DNA of 24,536 nucleotides from assembly GCA_023443455.1 (NCBI GenBank), contig JAEZUE010000075.1:1-24536 (forward strand). The letters are read 5' to 3'. Source of the stretch: Verrucomicrobiota bacterium (GTDB taxonomy: Bacteria > Verrucomicrobiota > Verrucomicrobiia > Opitutales > Opitutaceae). The position numbers and the translations under genes are program-made. The notes beneath the pieces are model-generated. The model was not told the DNA's origin. It saw only the letters and a program-made list of their open reading frames with translations, and ran no database searches. Position 1 is the stretch's first letter. Each line of letters starts with the position of its first letter. Positions 1 through 9,713 of this stretch are shown in pieces.

Positions 1-1615
<1,615 letters not shown>

Positions 1616-1685
1616 GATGGCGGAGTGTGGTGCGATCCGCCCCATTCGCGCCGCCGGGAGAACAACCCCGGGCAAGCGGGCCTGT

Positions 1686-1782
1686 TTTCCCTTCGGCGCG
1701 TGCGAGGCGCATCAGGTTCGAAGGCTTGCGCGACGGATCGTGTCGCAATCTCAGCCCGGCGCCCCGGGCTCACCTAAACGAG
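1686..1782 (-). promoter_or_regulatory. TPP (THI-box) riboswitch in the thiC leader
   Basis: Read on the minus strand, the leader holds the conserved TPP aptamer blocks in order: TTTAGGTGAGCCCG (about 1779-1766), the P3-type stem AGCCCG/CGGGCT, the invariant CTGAGA (1754-1749), then GAACCTGATGCG and the closing AAGGGAA near 1693-1687. CTGAGA and ACCTGAT are the pyrimidine-sensing and structural core of this class. The aptamer ends about 70 bases before the thiC ATG, the right distance for a cis-acting switch. No U-tract terminator follows. Instead there are two hairpins, about 1653-1673 and 1619-1641; the second lies almost at the start codon, which suggests translational control. The rest of the divergent space, 1783-1936, shows no convincing promoter or other signal. 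Confidence 0.95.
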
Positions 1783-1936
1783 GTGGGCGGAAGCAAGGAC
1801 CGCCCGGCCGCATTTTCAACTGCGAATTCCCTTCAGGAACACCCCTCGATTCCGATCACATACCCACCCCGCTCGTTGGACAGGTCCGGATTACCGAACA
1901 GTTTCTCCCTGCCCCCGCCTGATCGCCCCTACGGAC

Positions 1937-4048
1937 ATGGGTCTCTTCCTACCATTTTCCCGCCCGACCCAGATCGGTATCTGCTTCGGTGCCCTGGCCT
2001 CCACGCTCGCTGCCTCGGCAACTTCGCCATCCCCGGCGCCAACTGCCGACGACTCCTGGGAACTGGCGGGCTTGACGCTCCAGGAGCTCGGCCGGATCGA
2101 AGTCACCACCGCCACCCGGACCGCGTTGCCCATCAACGTGGCGCCCTCGACCATCTACTCGTTCTCCGCCGAGGAAATCCGCCGACGCGGCGCCCGCTCC
2201 CTGCTCCACCTCGTGGACCGCCTCGTCCCCGGCGCATTCGTCACGGAGGACGGCGACGAGCTGATCGCGGCATTCCGTGGCGTGGCCGTCGACAACAACT
2301 CCAAGGTGCTGCTCCTGATCGATGGCCACGACACCAACATCCAATACGCCAAGGGAGCCACCCCCGCGCTGGAGCTGGGCCTGATGGAGGACATCGAACG
2401 GGTCGAGGTCATCGTCGGCCCGGGCTCGGCCCTCTACGGCTCCGGAGCGACGATCGCCGTGATCAACGTGATCACGAAGGCCCCGCCCGCCACCGGCAGC
2501 GAAGGCAGCGTGCACTTCGGTATCGGCAACGGCGGCACGTACGTCGCCGACTCCACCTGGCGGGCCCGCCTCGGGCCGGACTGGGCGGTCGCCTTCGCCG
2601 TCGGCACCCTGAACTCGACCGGCTTCCGGAAGACCAACCCGGCCGGCCGCGACAACTCGCCGCTGAACATCGGCCGCTACCGCCACAACACCCGCGCCTC
2701 GGTCCGTCTCCACTACCGCGCGCACACCGAGCTCTACGCCCGCTTCGACCGGGTCGCGCGTGCCATCTGGAACAATACCGCCGACGAGACCCGCGCCTCG
2801 CCGCTCGACACCTTCGACTACGCCTTCGTCGAGCTCCGGCAGAGCGTGCCGCTCTCCGACGAGCTCCTGCTCAAACTCGCGGCCAGCTACGACAGCTGCT
2901 CGAACAGCCGCCGCGCCCTCGACTCCGGACCGAAGATCCGCGCCGTGGGCGAAACCCACGCCGCCGGCTCCGCCCGGCTCTTCCACTCCCCGCGGCCGGA
3001 GTTCACGCTCGTCGGCGGCGCCGAGTACCGCCACGACCGCTACGGCGACGACTGGTCCGGGCAGAACTTCAACATCGCCCCGACCTACGATCCGGGCAGC
3101 GGCACCTGGAGCGGACTCGACACCGACTACAGCCACCGCACGCTCACGCCCTACGACCGCGACTCGCTGGGCCTCTTCGCCCAGGCCGCCGTCGCACTCG
3201 CCCCCCGGCTCTCCGCCGTGTTCGGCGTGCGCTACGACCACCAGGAAGCGCCGCGCATCTCCGAATCCGAATCGTTCACCCCCCGTGTCGCCTTTGTCCT
3301 CACGCCCCGCGCCGGTCTGACGACCAAGCTGATCTTCACCACCGGATTTCGCCAGCCGATGGCGATCCTCACCACGCCGGACGACTACTTCCTCGGCGGC
3401 GCCGGCATCTCGGCCATCACGAAGCCCGAAGTCGTGCGCTCGCTCGAATGGAGCACCGCCTGGCTCGCCCGGCCCGACCTGAGCGTGACATTGAACACCT
3501 TCTACAACCGCTTCGAAAACCCGCACAGCCTCACCACCGACACCGCCACCGGGAAGCTCCTCTTCACCCAGGGAGGCACCGTCGACTTTGTCGGCGGCGA
3601 GCTGCTCGTGCACTACCGCCCCGCCGACCGCATCTCCCTCGCGCTGGGCCACCAGTTCGTCGGGCTCGGCCGCCGGGCCGACGACCCGTACCACACCTTC
3701 CGCGCCCCCACTGCGCGCAGCCTGCTCTTCTACCCCGAGCACGTCACCAAGCTCACCTGCGACTGGCCCCTCGGCCCCGACGTGGCGCTCACGCTCGGCG
3801 GATCCCATGTGTACGACTCGCTCGGTTACACGCCGACCGGCGCCGTGGCGCACACCGGAGCGTACACGCTGATCGACGCGGGCCTCCGCTGGGGCAACCC
3901 GCAGCGCGGCGGCCAATGGGGTCTGGATGTGGGCAACCTCCTGAACCGGAAGACCCGGGTGCCGATGCCGGCGACCGTCGGCCGCCCCAGCGACATGGTC
4001 CCACTGCCCGGCGTATCCGCGATTCTGAGCTACCACCGGCGGTTCTAG
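1937..4048 (+). CDS. TonB-dependent outer-membrane receptor
   Basis: 703-residue outer-membrane receptor for TonB-driven uptake of a scarce ligand. A signal peptide is visible at about residues 1-27, then the typical pre-plug segment LTLQELGRIEVTTATRT (46-62). The plug domain spans about 66-181, ending in LYGSGATIAVINVITK, a hallmark of the family. The remainder alternates in the way of a 22-strand beta barrel and ends LSYHRRF with a terminal Phe, as BAM substrates do. Length is normal to slightly short for the family. The ligand cannot be read from sequence. The divergent thiC with a TPP riboswitch makes thiamin or its precursors one idea, but no riboswitch is seen on this strand, so the link is weak; iron or cobalamin complexes or sugars are equally possible. 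ATG at 1937 is preferred because the signal peptide follows directly. Convergent with the next gene. Confidence 0.93.
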   Translation: MGLFLPFSRPTQIGICFGALASTLAASATSPSPAPTADDSWELAGLTLQELGRIEVTTATRTALPINVAPSTIYSFSAEEIRRRGARSLLHLVDRLVPGAFVTEDGDELIAAFRGVAVDNNSKVLLLIDGHDTNIQYAKGATPALELGLMEDIERVEVIVGPGSALYGSGATIAVINVITKAPPATGSEGSVHFGIGNGGTYVADSTWRARLGPDWAVAFAVGTLNSTGFRKTNPAGRDNSPLNIGRYRHNTRASVRLHYRAHTELYARFDRVARAIWNNTADETRASPLDTFDYAFVELRQSVPLSDELLLKLAASYDSCSNSRRALDSGPKIRAVGETHAAGSARLFHSPRPEFTLVGGAEYRHDRYGDDWSGQNFNIAPTYDPGSGTWSGLDTDYSHRTLTPYDRDSLGLFAQAAVALAPRLSAVFGVRYDHQEAPRISESESFTPRVAFVLTPRAGLTTKLIFTTGFRQPMAILTTPDDYFLGGAGISAITKPEVVRSLEWSTAWLARPDLSVTLNTFYNRFENPHSLTTDTATGKLLFTQGGTVDFVGGELLVHYRPADRISLALGHQFVGLGRRADDPYHTFRAPTARSLLFYPEHVTKLTCDWPLGPDVALTLGGSHVYDSLGYTPTGAVAHTGAYTLIDAGLRWGNPQRGGQWGLDVGNLLNRKTRVPMPATVGRPSDMVPLPGVSAILSYHRRF

Positions 4049-4082
4049 CCCGCCGGTTTCGCGCCGCGGGAGTGGAATACCG

Positions 4083-4100
4083 CCCCGGCGAAAGCCGGGG
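4083..4100. terminator. GAAA-loop hairpin between convergent genes
   Basis: Perfect 7-base stem CCCCGGC/GCCGGGG closed by a GAAA tetraloop, 35 bases after the TonB receptor stop and about 50 after the stop of the opposing gene. There is no U-tract, so it may be a Rho-assisted terminator or a 3'-end stabiliser rather than a classic intrinsic terminator. Loop GAAA in the plus sense is a very stable GNRA loop, which favours the receptor mRNA as the functional context. Confidence 0.45.
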
Positions 4101-4120
4101 GCCGGTCGGCTGCGACCTCG

Positions 4121-4138
4121 GTAGCCGCCGACACGGCG
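4121..4138 (+). repeat. REP-like hairpin led by GTAG
   Basis: GTAG followed by a short stem CGCCG/CGGCG with loop ACA, in the 100-base gap between convergent genes. The GTAG foot plus hairpin matches the plan of other gap elements in this window. The stem is only 5 bases and there is a single copy, so the call is weak. Confidence 0.3.
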
Positions 4139-4148
4139 CCAACGGCAA

Positions 4149-6128
4149 TCAGGCCGGGGTGCCGCCGCCGCCACGTTCGGCGGAATCGGATTCGCGCGGG
4201 GCCGCCGGGGCCGGCCCGGGTTCCACCGGCTTTTCCTCGGGCGCCGGAGGCGGCCGGAGCCGGGCGAGATCGCGCCGCGCCAGCTCCGACTCGATGAAAC
4301 CGACGATGCCCGACTGCACGCAATTCTCCAGCTCGCGTCGCGCCGTCGCCACCTCCCCCCGCGCCAGCGCAACCTGGCCGAGCGAGAAGTACGCCTCGCA
4401 CTGCTGCTCGGTCGTGCGCAGATCGAAGGTGTCGCGCGCACCGCGCAGGAGCGCCGCACGGTCGATCTTGCCGAGCAGAAAATCCTGGATCGGCGCCGGC
4501 CACGCGCCGTCGGCGGGCCGATTCTTTTCGAGCCACGCCGGATCGGTGTCGCCCCGGCGCAGGCCCGCGAGGAAGGCGAAGATCGCCTCGTACGGGCGGT
4601 TCGGGTGGTCCGCCGGCACCGCGCGGAAAAGCTGCTCCGCCTCGCCGAACCGCTCCTGCGAATACGCGAACACCGCCAGCGAGGAGCGCAGATAGTCGTT
4701 GCGCGGGGCGCGCGTGCGCAGCTGCGCGAACAGGGCCTCCGCCTCGGCGGGCCGCCCGAGCTTCGAGAGGATCACCGCACGGTCGATCAGCCAGGGCACC
4801 ACGTCGGGTTGCAGCTGCAGGGCCTCGTCGATGTCGGCCAACGCCGCCTCGAGCCGCCCCACGTTCGAGCTGCCCAGCGCCCGCATCCGCAGATGCTCCG
4901 CGCGGAGCTGCCTGTTGTCGCCCGCGGCCACGATCCAGAGGGATTCGCGCGCGTACTCGCGCACCGCATGGTCGGCCAGCAGCGGATGGATCGACGGATC
5001 CATGCCCTCGAGCACCTCGGCGGGCTGCTCCGCCGGCCGCGTGAGCTGGAACCCGGGGATGCGCCCGTCCTCAACCCTCGAGTACAGGGCGGCCGCCTCG
5101 TCCGGCGGCAGGACCAGGGGCAGGCAGCGTCGCAGAAAATCCAGGTCGGCCGGGGCGAAGAACCCGCGGTTGGCCGCGACCGCCCGGCCGGCGATCATCG
5201 CCAGCTCGCCCAGACCGAGCTCGAGCGACGCCTCCGCGAACTGCACCAGCTCGCGCTGCTCGATCGCCCGGTCCTCGTCGATGAGCCGGGTCCACAACCG
5301 GCCGAACTCCTCGGCGGTGTCCCGGTCCTCGCCGTAGCGCACGGCGGCGACCGGATTGATCCGGCGCAACAACGCCAATTCCCGCGCAAGCTTTTCGCGG
5401 ACCTTCGCCGGCAGCACGATCGGCGCGTTGTCCTCGTTGCCGAGCGAACCCGGTTTGAATCCCGCCAGACTCTGGATCAACGCCTCCAGCGCGATCCCGT
5501 CGGCCGGCCATTCCGCCACGATCCGTTTCAGCCCCCGCTCGCGCGCCCGGCGGCTCTCGCCCCACCCCTTCTCCACCTCGCGCAGCTCGTCGAGCCGGCG
5601 GAAGACCGTCCAGTGGGTGCGGGCCTGCTGGGTGAACCAGAAGGTGCGTTCCTGCACGTTGAGCGGCAGCGACTGCACGCCGACGGTGAAGACCATCGAC
5701 GCGCGGAACAGCTCGCCCGCCTCCATCAGCAGGCTGCCGTGGAGCATGAGCAGGCTCGAGTCGCGCGGGCCGAACTCGAACCACGCGTGCCAATAATGTG
5801 GATTCCGCACGGTGAGCGCGTCGACCTCGTCGACCGTGAGGCGCTCGCGTTTCTCCCGGACCAGCCGGGCCTGGGCCTCGGCGATGTCGCGCCGCAGCGC
5901 CGCGATCCCGGGCGCCTGGTCGGCCGGCAGGTTGGCATAGACGCCGACGATGTCGTCGACCTCGCGCCGCCCCTCGGCGCGGGCGTTGGCGAGCGAGGAG
6001 ACGAACGCCGCGACCGCCGGCGAGGCGGGTGGCCGCGGCGCCACGGTGCCCACGCAGCCGGGCTGCACCGCGGCGGCAAGCAGGGCGAGGAACAGGGCGG
6101 CGCGGCGGGCGGGCGGGCAGAATGTCAT
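4149..6128 (-). CDS. TPR-repeat protein with lipoprotein-like leader, function unknown
   Basis: 659-residue exported protein. It begins MTFCPPARRAALFLALLAAA, a positively charged hydrophobic leader, with Cys25 after VQPG; Gln at -3 makes it an imperfect lipobox, so either a lipoprotein or a signal-anchored protein. After an Ala-rich linker come helical segments, then TPR-like repeats at about 420-600 (ALADIDEALQLQPDVVPWLI, LGRPAEAEALFAQLRTRAP, ERFGEAEQLFRAVPADHPN, LGQVALARGEVATARRELEN). The tail is rich in Pro, Glu and Ala, probably disordered. Its ATG overlaps the stop of the upstream ATP-grasp-like gene in an ATGA arrangement, so the two are translationally coupled and probably act together. 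TPR domains bind proteins; no catalytic motif is seen. The start is fixed by the leader and by the overlap. I do not recognise a named family. Confidence 0.85.
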   Translation of the reverse strand: MTFCPPARRAALFLALLAAAVQPGCVGTVAPRPPASPAVAAFVSSLANARAEGRREVDDIVGVYANLPADQAPGIAALRRDIAEAQARLVREKRERLTVDEVDALTVRNPHYWHAWFEFGPRDSSLLMLHGSLLMEAGELFRASMVFTVGVQSLPLNVQERTFWFTQQARTHWTVFRRLDELREVEKGWGESRRARERGLKRIVAEWPADGIALEALIQSLAGFKPGSLGNEDNAPIVLPAKVREKLARELALLRRINPVAAVRYGEDRDTAEEFGRLWTRLIDEDRAIEQRELVQFAEASLELGLGELAMIAGRAVAANRGFFAPADLDFLRRCLPLVLPPDEAAALYSRVEDGRIPGFQLTRPAEQPAEVLEGMDPSIHPLLADHAVREYARESLWIVAAGDNRQLRAEHLRMRALGSSNVGRLEAALADIDEALQLQPDVVPWLIDRAVILSKLGRPAEAEALFAQLRTRAPRNDYLRSSLAVFAYSQERFGEAEQLFRAVPADHPNRPYEAIFAFLAGLRRGDTDPAWLEKNRPADGAWPAPIQDFLLGKIDRAALLRGARDTFDLRTTEQQCEAYFSLGQVALARGEVATARRELENCVQSGIVGFIESELARRDLARLRPPPAPEEKPVEPGPAPAAPRESDSAERGGGGTPA

Positions 6129-7537
6129 TTCTGGCTGGATTCGACGGGAGGCGGGACCACACGACAGGGCAGCAGCGCTGCATCCTGCATGCCATGGATG
6201 ATCTTCTTGTCGGGCGGGCAGAAGGTCGCGAGCGCGCCGCCGAGGCGCACGTCGTCCCCGACGACGAAATAGTACGGGCACAGGCGCAACCGGCCCTCGT
6301 GCTCGCGGGCGTGGCCGTGCGCGTCGTAGAGCGGGTGCCGGCCGCGGCAGGGCTTGCGATAGCGCTGGAGCAGGTGCAGGTGCGAGGGCGCGCGGGCGAT
6401 CGCGGCGTCGACCGCCGCCTGCCATTCGTCGCGCGAGCTGTCGCTGCCGAGCGTGACGCTGCGCGCCCCCCAGGCGGTCTCGTCGTAGCCGGAGATCTTG
6501 ATGATCAGGTCGCGTTCCTTCTGCGAGGCCGCCGCGAGCTGGCGCCAGTCGGCGATCGGGCGGCCGCCGACCTGCGGCGCATCGAGCACCGCGCTGGGCG
6601 GCAACGGCGAGGGATCGATCGCCCACGATTCGGGGATGAGGCCGCGCAGGGTGCGCAGCGCGCCCTTCGTGAGATTCTCGGCCCAGAAATCCTGCAAAAG
6701 GTGGTGGTGAAACAGCGCCAGCGAGAGCTTCTCCTCCTGGAACGGCCGCAACGGCGGCGCGAGCACGACCTCGCCGCCGGCCCACGCCTCGAGCAGGTGG
6801 GTCGCGCAGGCGATGTTGGGCAGGTCGAAGAGCTCGAAAAACCGATACGCGACGTCGATCTTCTCGGGCGAGCCGTCCGCGTCGAAATACACCGCGCCGC
6901 CGAGCGGGAACACCTGCTCGGGCCGCAGGCAGTGCACGCGCCGCCCGCGCTGCTGGAGCTGCGCGGCCAGCCACTCCATCTCGGGCCGGTAGGTCGCCGC
7001 CTCCTCGCTGACCACCAGCGCGATGGTCGGGTGCGTCGTGGCGGGGGCGAGCGCGGCGAGGGCGGCGTGGAAGCCCTCGATCATGGCGTCGCCCGCGCCG
7101 AGGATGCCGCCGGCCGGTTCGTAGAGGCGGTTGAGAAATGCGGTCAGGCCGATGCCGCCGGGGACCGAGTCGAGCTCGGTGAGCGCCCAGCCGGTGTCGG
7201 TGAGCAGCAGGTCGGGCCGGAGCACCGGCGGCATGCTCCCGCGCTGGCGGGGCTCGCGGGCATGGGCGAGCAGGCCGGCGGGCTTGCCGCGGTCGAGGTA
7301 TTCGGCAACCCAGGGCGCGAAGAGCGGCTTGTTGCGCAGCAGGTTGCGCCCCGCGTGCGAGCGCAGGTAGAGCGTCTCGAGCGCCTGGTGGAACTCGAGG
7401 CAGGCCCGCCCGATCTTCTCGAGCTCCGCGGCCTGCGCCGGGGAGAGCGCCCAGGCCTCCGGGGAAAGGCGCCACGATTTCGCCTCGAACAGCGGCTGCG
7501 CGTCGAGCGCGGACTGGATGGCGGCGTGGGAGAGCAT
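6125..7537 (-). CDS. ATP-grasp-like protein, substrate unknown
   Basis: 470 residues, cytoplasmic by appearance. The middle and end resemble the glutathionylspermidine-synthase/circularly permuted ATP-grasp group: LRPDLLLTDTGWALTELDS then VPGGIG (106-130) looks like the pre-ATP-grasp substrate region. DLIIKISGYDETAWGARSV (343-361) looks like the nucleotide-binding lysine strand with a Gly/Ala-rich loop, and HLHLLQRYRKP (387-397) like the following ATP-grasp strand. The C-terminus ends with CPPDKKIIHGMQDA (440-453). Such enzymes join a carboxylate to an amine or thiol using ATP; the substrates here cannot be read. Family assignment rests on motif shape only. It is first in a two-gene unit with a 4-base ATGA overlap into the exported TPR gene. 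ATG at 7535-7537 gives the longest sensible protein; no clear Shine-Dalgarno. Confidence 0.75.
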   Translation of the reverse strand: MLSHAAIQSALDAQPLFEAKSWRLSPEAWALSPAQAAELEKIGRACLEFHQALETLYLRSHAGRNLLRNKPLFAPWVAEYLDRGKPAGLLAHAREPRQRGSMPPVLRPDLLLTDTGWALTELDSVPGGIGLTAFLNRLYEPAGGILGAGDAMIEGFHAALAALAPATTHPTIALVVSEEAATYRPEMEWLAAQLQQRGRRVHCLRPEQVFPLGGAVYFDADGSPEKIDVAYRFFELFDLPNIACATHLLEAWAGGEVVLAPPLRPFQEEKLSLALFHHHLLQDFWAENLTKGALRTLRGLIPESWAIDPSPLPPSAVLDAPQVGGRPIADWRQLAAASQKERDLIIKISGYDETAWGARSVTLGSDSSRDEWQAAVDAAIARAPSHLHLLQRYRKPCRGRHPLYDAHGHAREHEGRLRLCPYYFVVGDDVRLGGALATFCPPDKKIIHGMQDAALLPCRVVPPPVESSQK

Positions 7538-7684
7538 GGGAAAAACGAACCTAGATCAGTGAACAGAGAACGTTGAACACCGGGTCTTCCGAACCGTCCC
7601 GAACGATGGGTGGATCAAGCAGCTCCGGCTCGAGGTTCATCGTTCGATGTTTCCTGTTCGAAGTTCGCGGCGCGTCCGCGCCGC
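7538..7684. other. Intergenic spacer with degenerate GTTCGA-type repeats
   Basis: 147 bases between prfB and the ATP-grasp-like gene, lower in GC than the flanks. It contains iterated short words (GTTGAAC, GTTCATCGTTCGATG, TGTTCGAAGTTCG) that look like a decayed simple repeat. No gene or terminator with a U-tract is visible. Confidence 0.4.
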
Positions 7685-8827
7685 TCAGTCCTCCATCTTG
7701 ATGTCCTTGTTGCGATGGCGCGGCGAGCCGGCGCGCAGCCAGCCGTTGACGAAGCGGTCGAGATCGCCGTCGAGCACGCCGTCGACGTCGCTGGTGTCGA
7801 CGCCGGTGCGCAGGTCCTTGACCATCTGATACGGCTGCATGACGTAGCTGCGGATCTGGCTGCCCCAGCCGATCTCGCCCTTCTCGCCGTAGAAGCGCTC
7901 CATCTCGCTGCGCTGCTCGTCGAGCTTCTTCTCGTACAGGCGGGCCTTGAGCACGTTCAGCGCGCTGGCGCGGTTCTTGATCTGCGAACGCTCGTTCTGG
8001 CAGACGACCACCAGGCCGGAGGGAATGTGGGTGAGACGCACCGCGGAGTCGGTGGTGTTGACGCCCTGGCCGCCCTTGCCCGACGAGCGGTACACATCGA
8101 CCCGGATCTCGCTCTCGGGGATCTCGATGGCGATGTCCTCGTTGATCTCGGCGATCACGTCGACGGCGCAGAAGGAGGTGTGGCGGCGCTTGTTGGCGTC
8201 GAACGGACTGATGCGCACGAGGCGGTGGACGCCGCGCTCGGCCTTGGCGTAGCCGTAGGCGTTCTCGCCCTTGATCAGCAGGGTGGCCTTGGTGATGCCC
8301 GCCTGCTCGCCCGGCTGCACGTCCTGGACCTCGACAGTGAAACCGCGGCGCTCGGCCCAGCGGTTGTACATGCGGAAGAGAATGTCGGCCCAGTCGTTGG
8401 ACTCGGTGCCGCCCGCGCCGGACTGGATCGAGAAGATGGCGTTGTTGCGGTCGAACTGGCCGGTGAGGAAGGAGGCGATCTCGATGTCGTCGATCTCCGA
8501 GGACATGGTGGCCACGGAGGACACGAGCTCCTGCTCGTACATCTCCCTCTCCTCGGCCGAGGCGGCATCGACGAGCTCGAGCATGACATCGATGTCGTCG
8601 ACCTTCTTCCGGAAGGCGACAACCGGGAGGACCGCCTTCTTCAGGCCGTTGAGCTTGGCGATGTGGGCCTGCGCGCGCTCCTGGTGGTCCCAGAAGGTCG
8701 GAATGCCCATCTGCCCCTCCATGGCCTCGATCTCACGCAGCTTCTGCTCGCCGTTGAGAAACTTCCACAGGTGGCCGCTGCGTCGCTTGATGTTGTCGAT
8801 TTGCGTGAGGGTCTCCGGAAGAATCAT
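7685..8827 (-). CDS. prfB: Peptide chain release factor 2
   Basis: 380-residue class I release factor that reads UGA and UAA in the ribosomal A site and triggers hydrolysis of peptidyl-tRNA. Visible: the helical N-terminal domain with WDHQERAQAH (46-55), GAGGTESNDWADILFRMYNRWAE (split by family position 137-159), the stop-recognition tripeptide SPF (207-209), which defines RF2 rather than RF1, and the catalytic GGQ (252-254) in SSGKGGQGVNTTDSAVR. Gly follows GGQ where E. coli has His. WGSQIRSYV (321-329) is the usual RF2 C-terminal block. ATG 8825-8827 is fixed by GGAGG seven bases upstream. Many bacteria regulate prfB by a +1 frameshift at an in-frame UGA near codon 26; here the equivalent stretch reads through as WKFLNGEQ with no stop, so that autoregulation is absent. 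Confidence 0.97.
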   Translation of the reverse strand: MILPETLTQIDNIKRRSGHLWKFLNGEQKLREIEAMEGQMGIPTFWDHQERAQAHIAKLNGLKKAVLPVVAFRKKVDDIDVMLELVDAASAEEREMYEQELVSSVATMSSEIDDIEIASFLTGQFDRNNAIFSIQSGAGGTESNDWADILFRMYNRWAERRGFTVEVQDVQPGEQAGITKATLLIKGENAYGYAKAERGVHRLVRISPFDANKRRHTSFCAVDVIAEINEDIAIEIPESEIRVDVYRSSGKGGQGVNTTDSAVRLTHIPSGLVVVCQNERSQIKNRASALNVLKARLYEKKLDEQRSEMERFYGEKGEIGWGSQIRSYVMQPYQMVKDLRTGVDTSDVDGVLDGDLDRFVNGWLRAGSPRHRNKDIKMED

Positions 8828-8834
8828 GGCAAAG

Positions 8835-8839
8835 CCTCC
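8835..8839 (-). promoter_or_regulatory. Shine-Dalgarno site of prfB
   Basis: GGAGG on the minus strand, seven bases before the ATG at 8827. It is one of the few clear Shine-Dalgarno sites in the window and decides the prfB start against an upstream in-frame ATG at 8869. Confidence 0.8.
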
Positions 8840-8959
8840 GAGGACATGCGGGCACCCGGCCCGGCGCAACCGTGAAGTGCGGGAGGGCGGCCCGGAGAAA
8901 ACGCAGGCGGGACCGGGATTGTTTCCGGGCCGCAGGCTCCCGACGCTCGCCCGCGCGGC

Positions 8960-9541
8960 TCAGGCCTTCTCCTTGAACACCATGTCGATCGCCAAGGCCG
9001 CGGCCAAAAGCAGCGCGTTGCCCGCGCCGCCCTCTCGCACCGAGATCACGTAGTTGTCGGCACTGGTGAAAAGCTCCTGCGTCAGCCCGGCCCATTTTTT
9101 GGTCACGGTGCCCATTTCAGCGCCCGACAGATCGAGGAGCTTGAAGTTCCAGCCCTTCCAATCCCCCTTCACCTCGGCGAATTGCTGACCGTCGGCACTG
9201 AAGACATGGAAGCCGCCGCCGAGGGAGAAGAGTTTCGCCCGCAAAGACCCCAGCGGCACGCCGGCGCCGTCCGTGACCTCGACTTTCGCGCGAAAGAAGG
9301 TGAAACCGCGTTTCAGCACCAACACCGGCGGTTGCCCCTCGGCCGGAGCGATCTCCACCCGGGTCGGCAGCTGATGCTTCTTCACCAGCAGGCGCAGGTA
9401 CTTCAACCAACCCGAAACCGTTTCCCGCGCGATGCCGACCGGCTGCCCCGTTTCCGGATCGAGCAGATCGTAGGCGTCGGTGAGCTTGAGCAGGCCGACG
9501 TGTTCGCGAACAAGGAGCAGGTGGTGGTCGAGGAGGTGCAC
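8960..9541 (-). CDS. LURP-one/phospholipid-scramblase-like protein
   Basis: 193 residues with the compact beta-barrel pattern of the Tubby-like LURP-one/scramblase superfamily: LLLVREHVGLLKLTDAYDLL (8-27) as first strands, then DPETGQPVG, a paired VLVLKRGF...FFRAKVEVTDGAGVPLGSL, FSLGGGFHVFSADGQQFAEV (105-124), WKGWNFKLLD (128-137) and a C-terminal hydrophobic helix GNALLLAAALAIDMVF (174-189). Bacterial members are mostly uncharacterised; membrane-lipid association is inferred from the family. GTG at 9541 is chosen because similarity starts there. The next in-frame ATG upstream, near 9717, would add about 60 Gly/Pro-rich residues and overlap the divergent gene, so it is less likely. Sits 132 bases upstream of prfB on the same strand, divergent from the FG-GAP gene. 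Confidence 0.82.
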   Translation of the reverse strand: MHLLDHHLLLVREHVGLLKLTDAYDLLDPETGQPVGIARETVSGWLKYLRLLVKKHQLPTRVEIAPAEGQPPVLVLKRGFTFFRAKVEVTDGAGVPLGSLRAKLFSLGGGFHVFSADGQQFAEVKGDWKGWNFKLLDLSGAEMGTVTKKWAGLTQELFTSADNYVISVREGGAGNALLLAAALAIDMVFKEKA

Positions 9542-9713
9542 GGGCGCCAGAAGGATTGGGCCGCGGATACACCGCAAACCCAAAAACCGCACGCTTCCCG
9601 GCCCCGGGCCGCCCACTCTTGACGGACGACCCGTGCCACTGGCATCACTGGGCTCGCCTGCGGCCGGCGCCGGCGCTTGTCCCGGTCCGCTGTATCCTCC
9701 GCCCCGCGTCACC
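9542..9713. promoter_or_regulatory. Divergent promoter region
   Basis: 172 bases between divergent genes, so it must hold promoters for both. A TTGACG at 9619-9624 on the plus strand is a good -35-like hexamer, but 17 bases on only GCATCA is found, a poor -10. No operator symmetry stands out. Confidence 0.3.

Noticed and set aside
1783..1900. Sigma70-type promoters for thiC (TTGAAA with a weak TTGCTT) and the TonB receptor (TTGGAC with CAGTTT)
   Set aside because: The -10 hexamers match at only two positions or so; in this base composition such hits are expected by chance.
1783..1936. Cobalamin or second TPP riboswitch before the TonB receptor
   Set aside because: No B12-box or plus-strand CTGAGA/ACCTGAT blocks could be found.
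1627..4695. 1022-codon open frame on the plus strand and an 836-codon frame on the minus strand over the TonB receptor
   Set aside because: Both are Arg/Pro- or Gly/Val-rich shadows; the receptor frame has signal peptide, plug and terminal Phe.
8828..8869. Upstream ATG for prfB at 8869
   Set aside because: The GGAGG seven bases before 8827 and family length favour the shorter start; the extra 14 residues match nothing.
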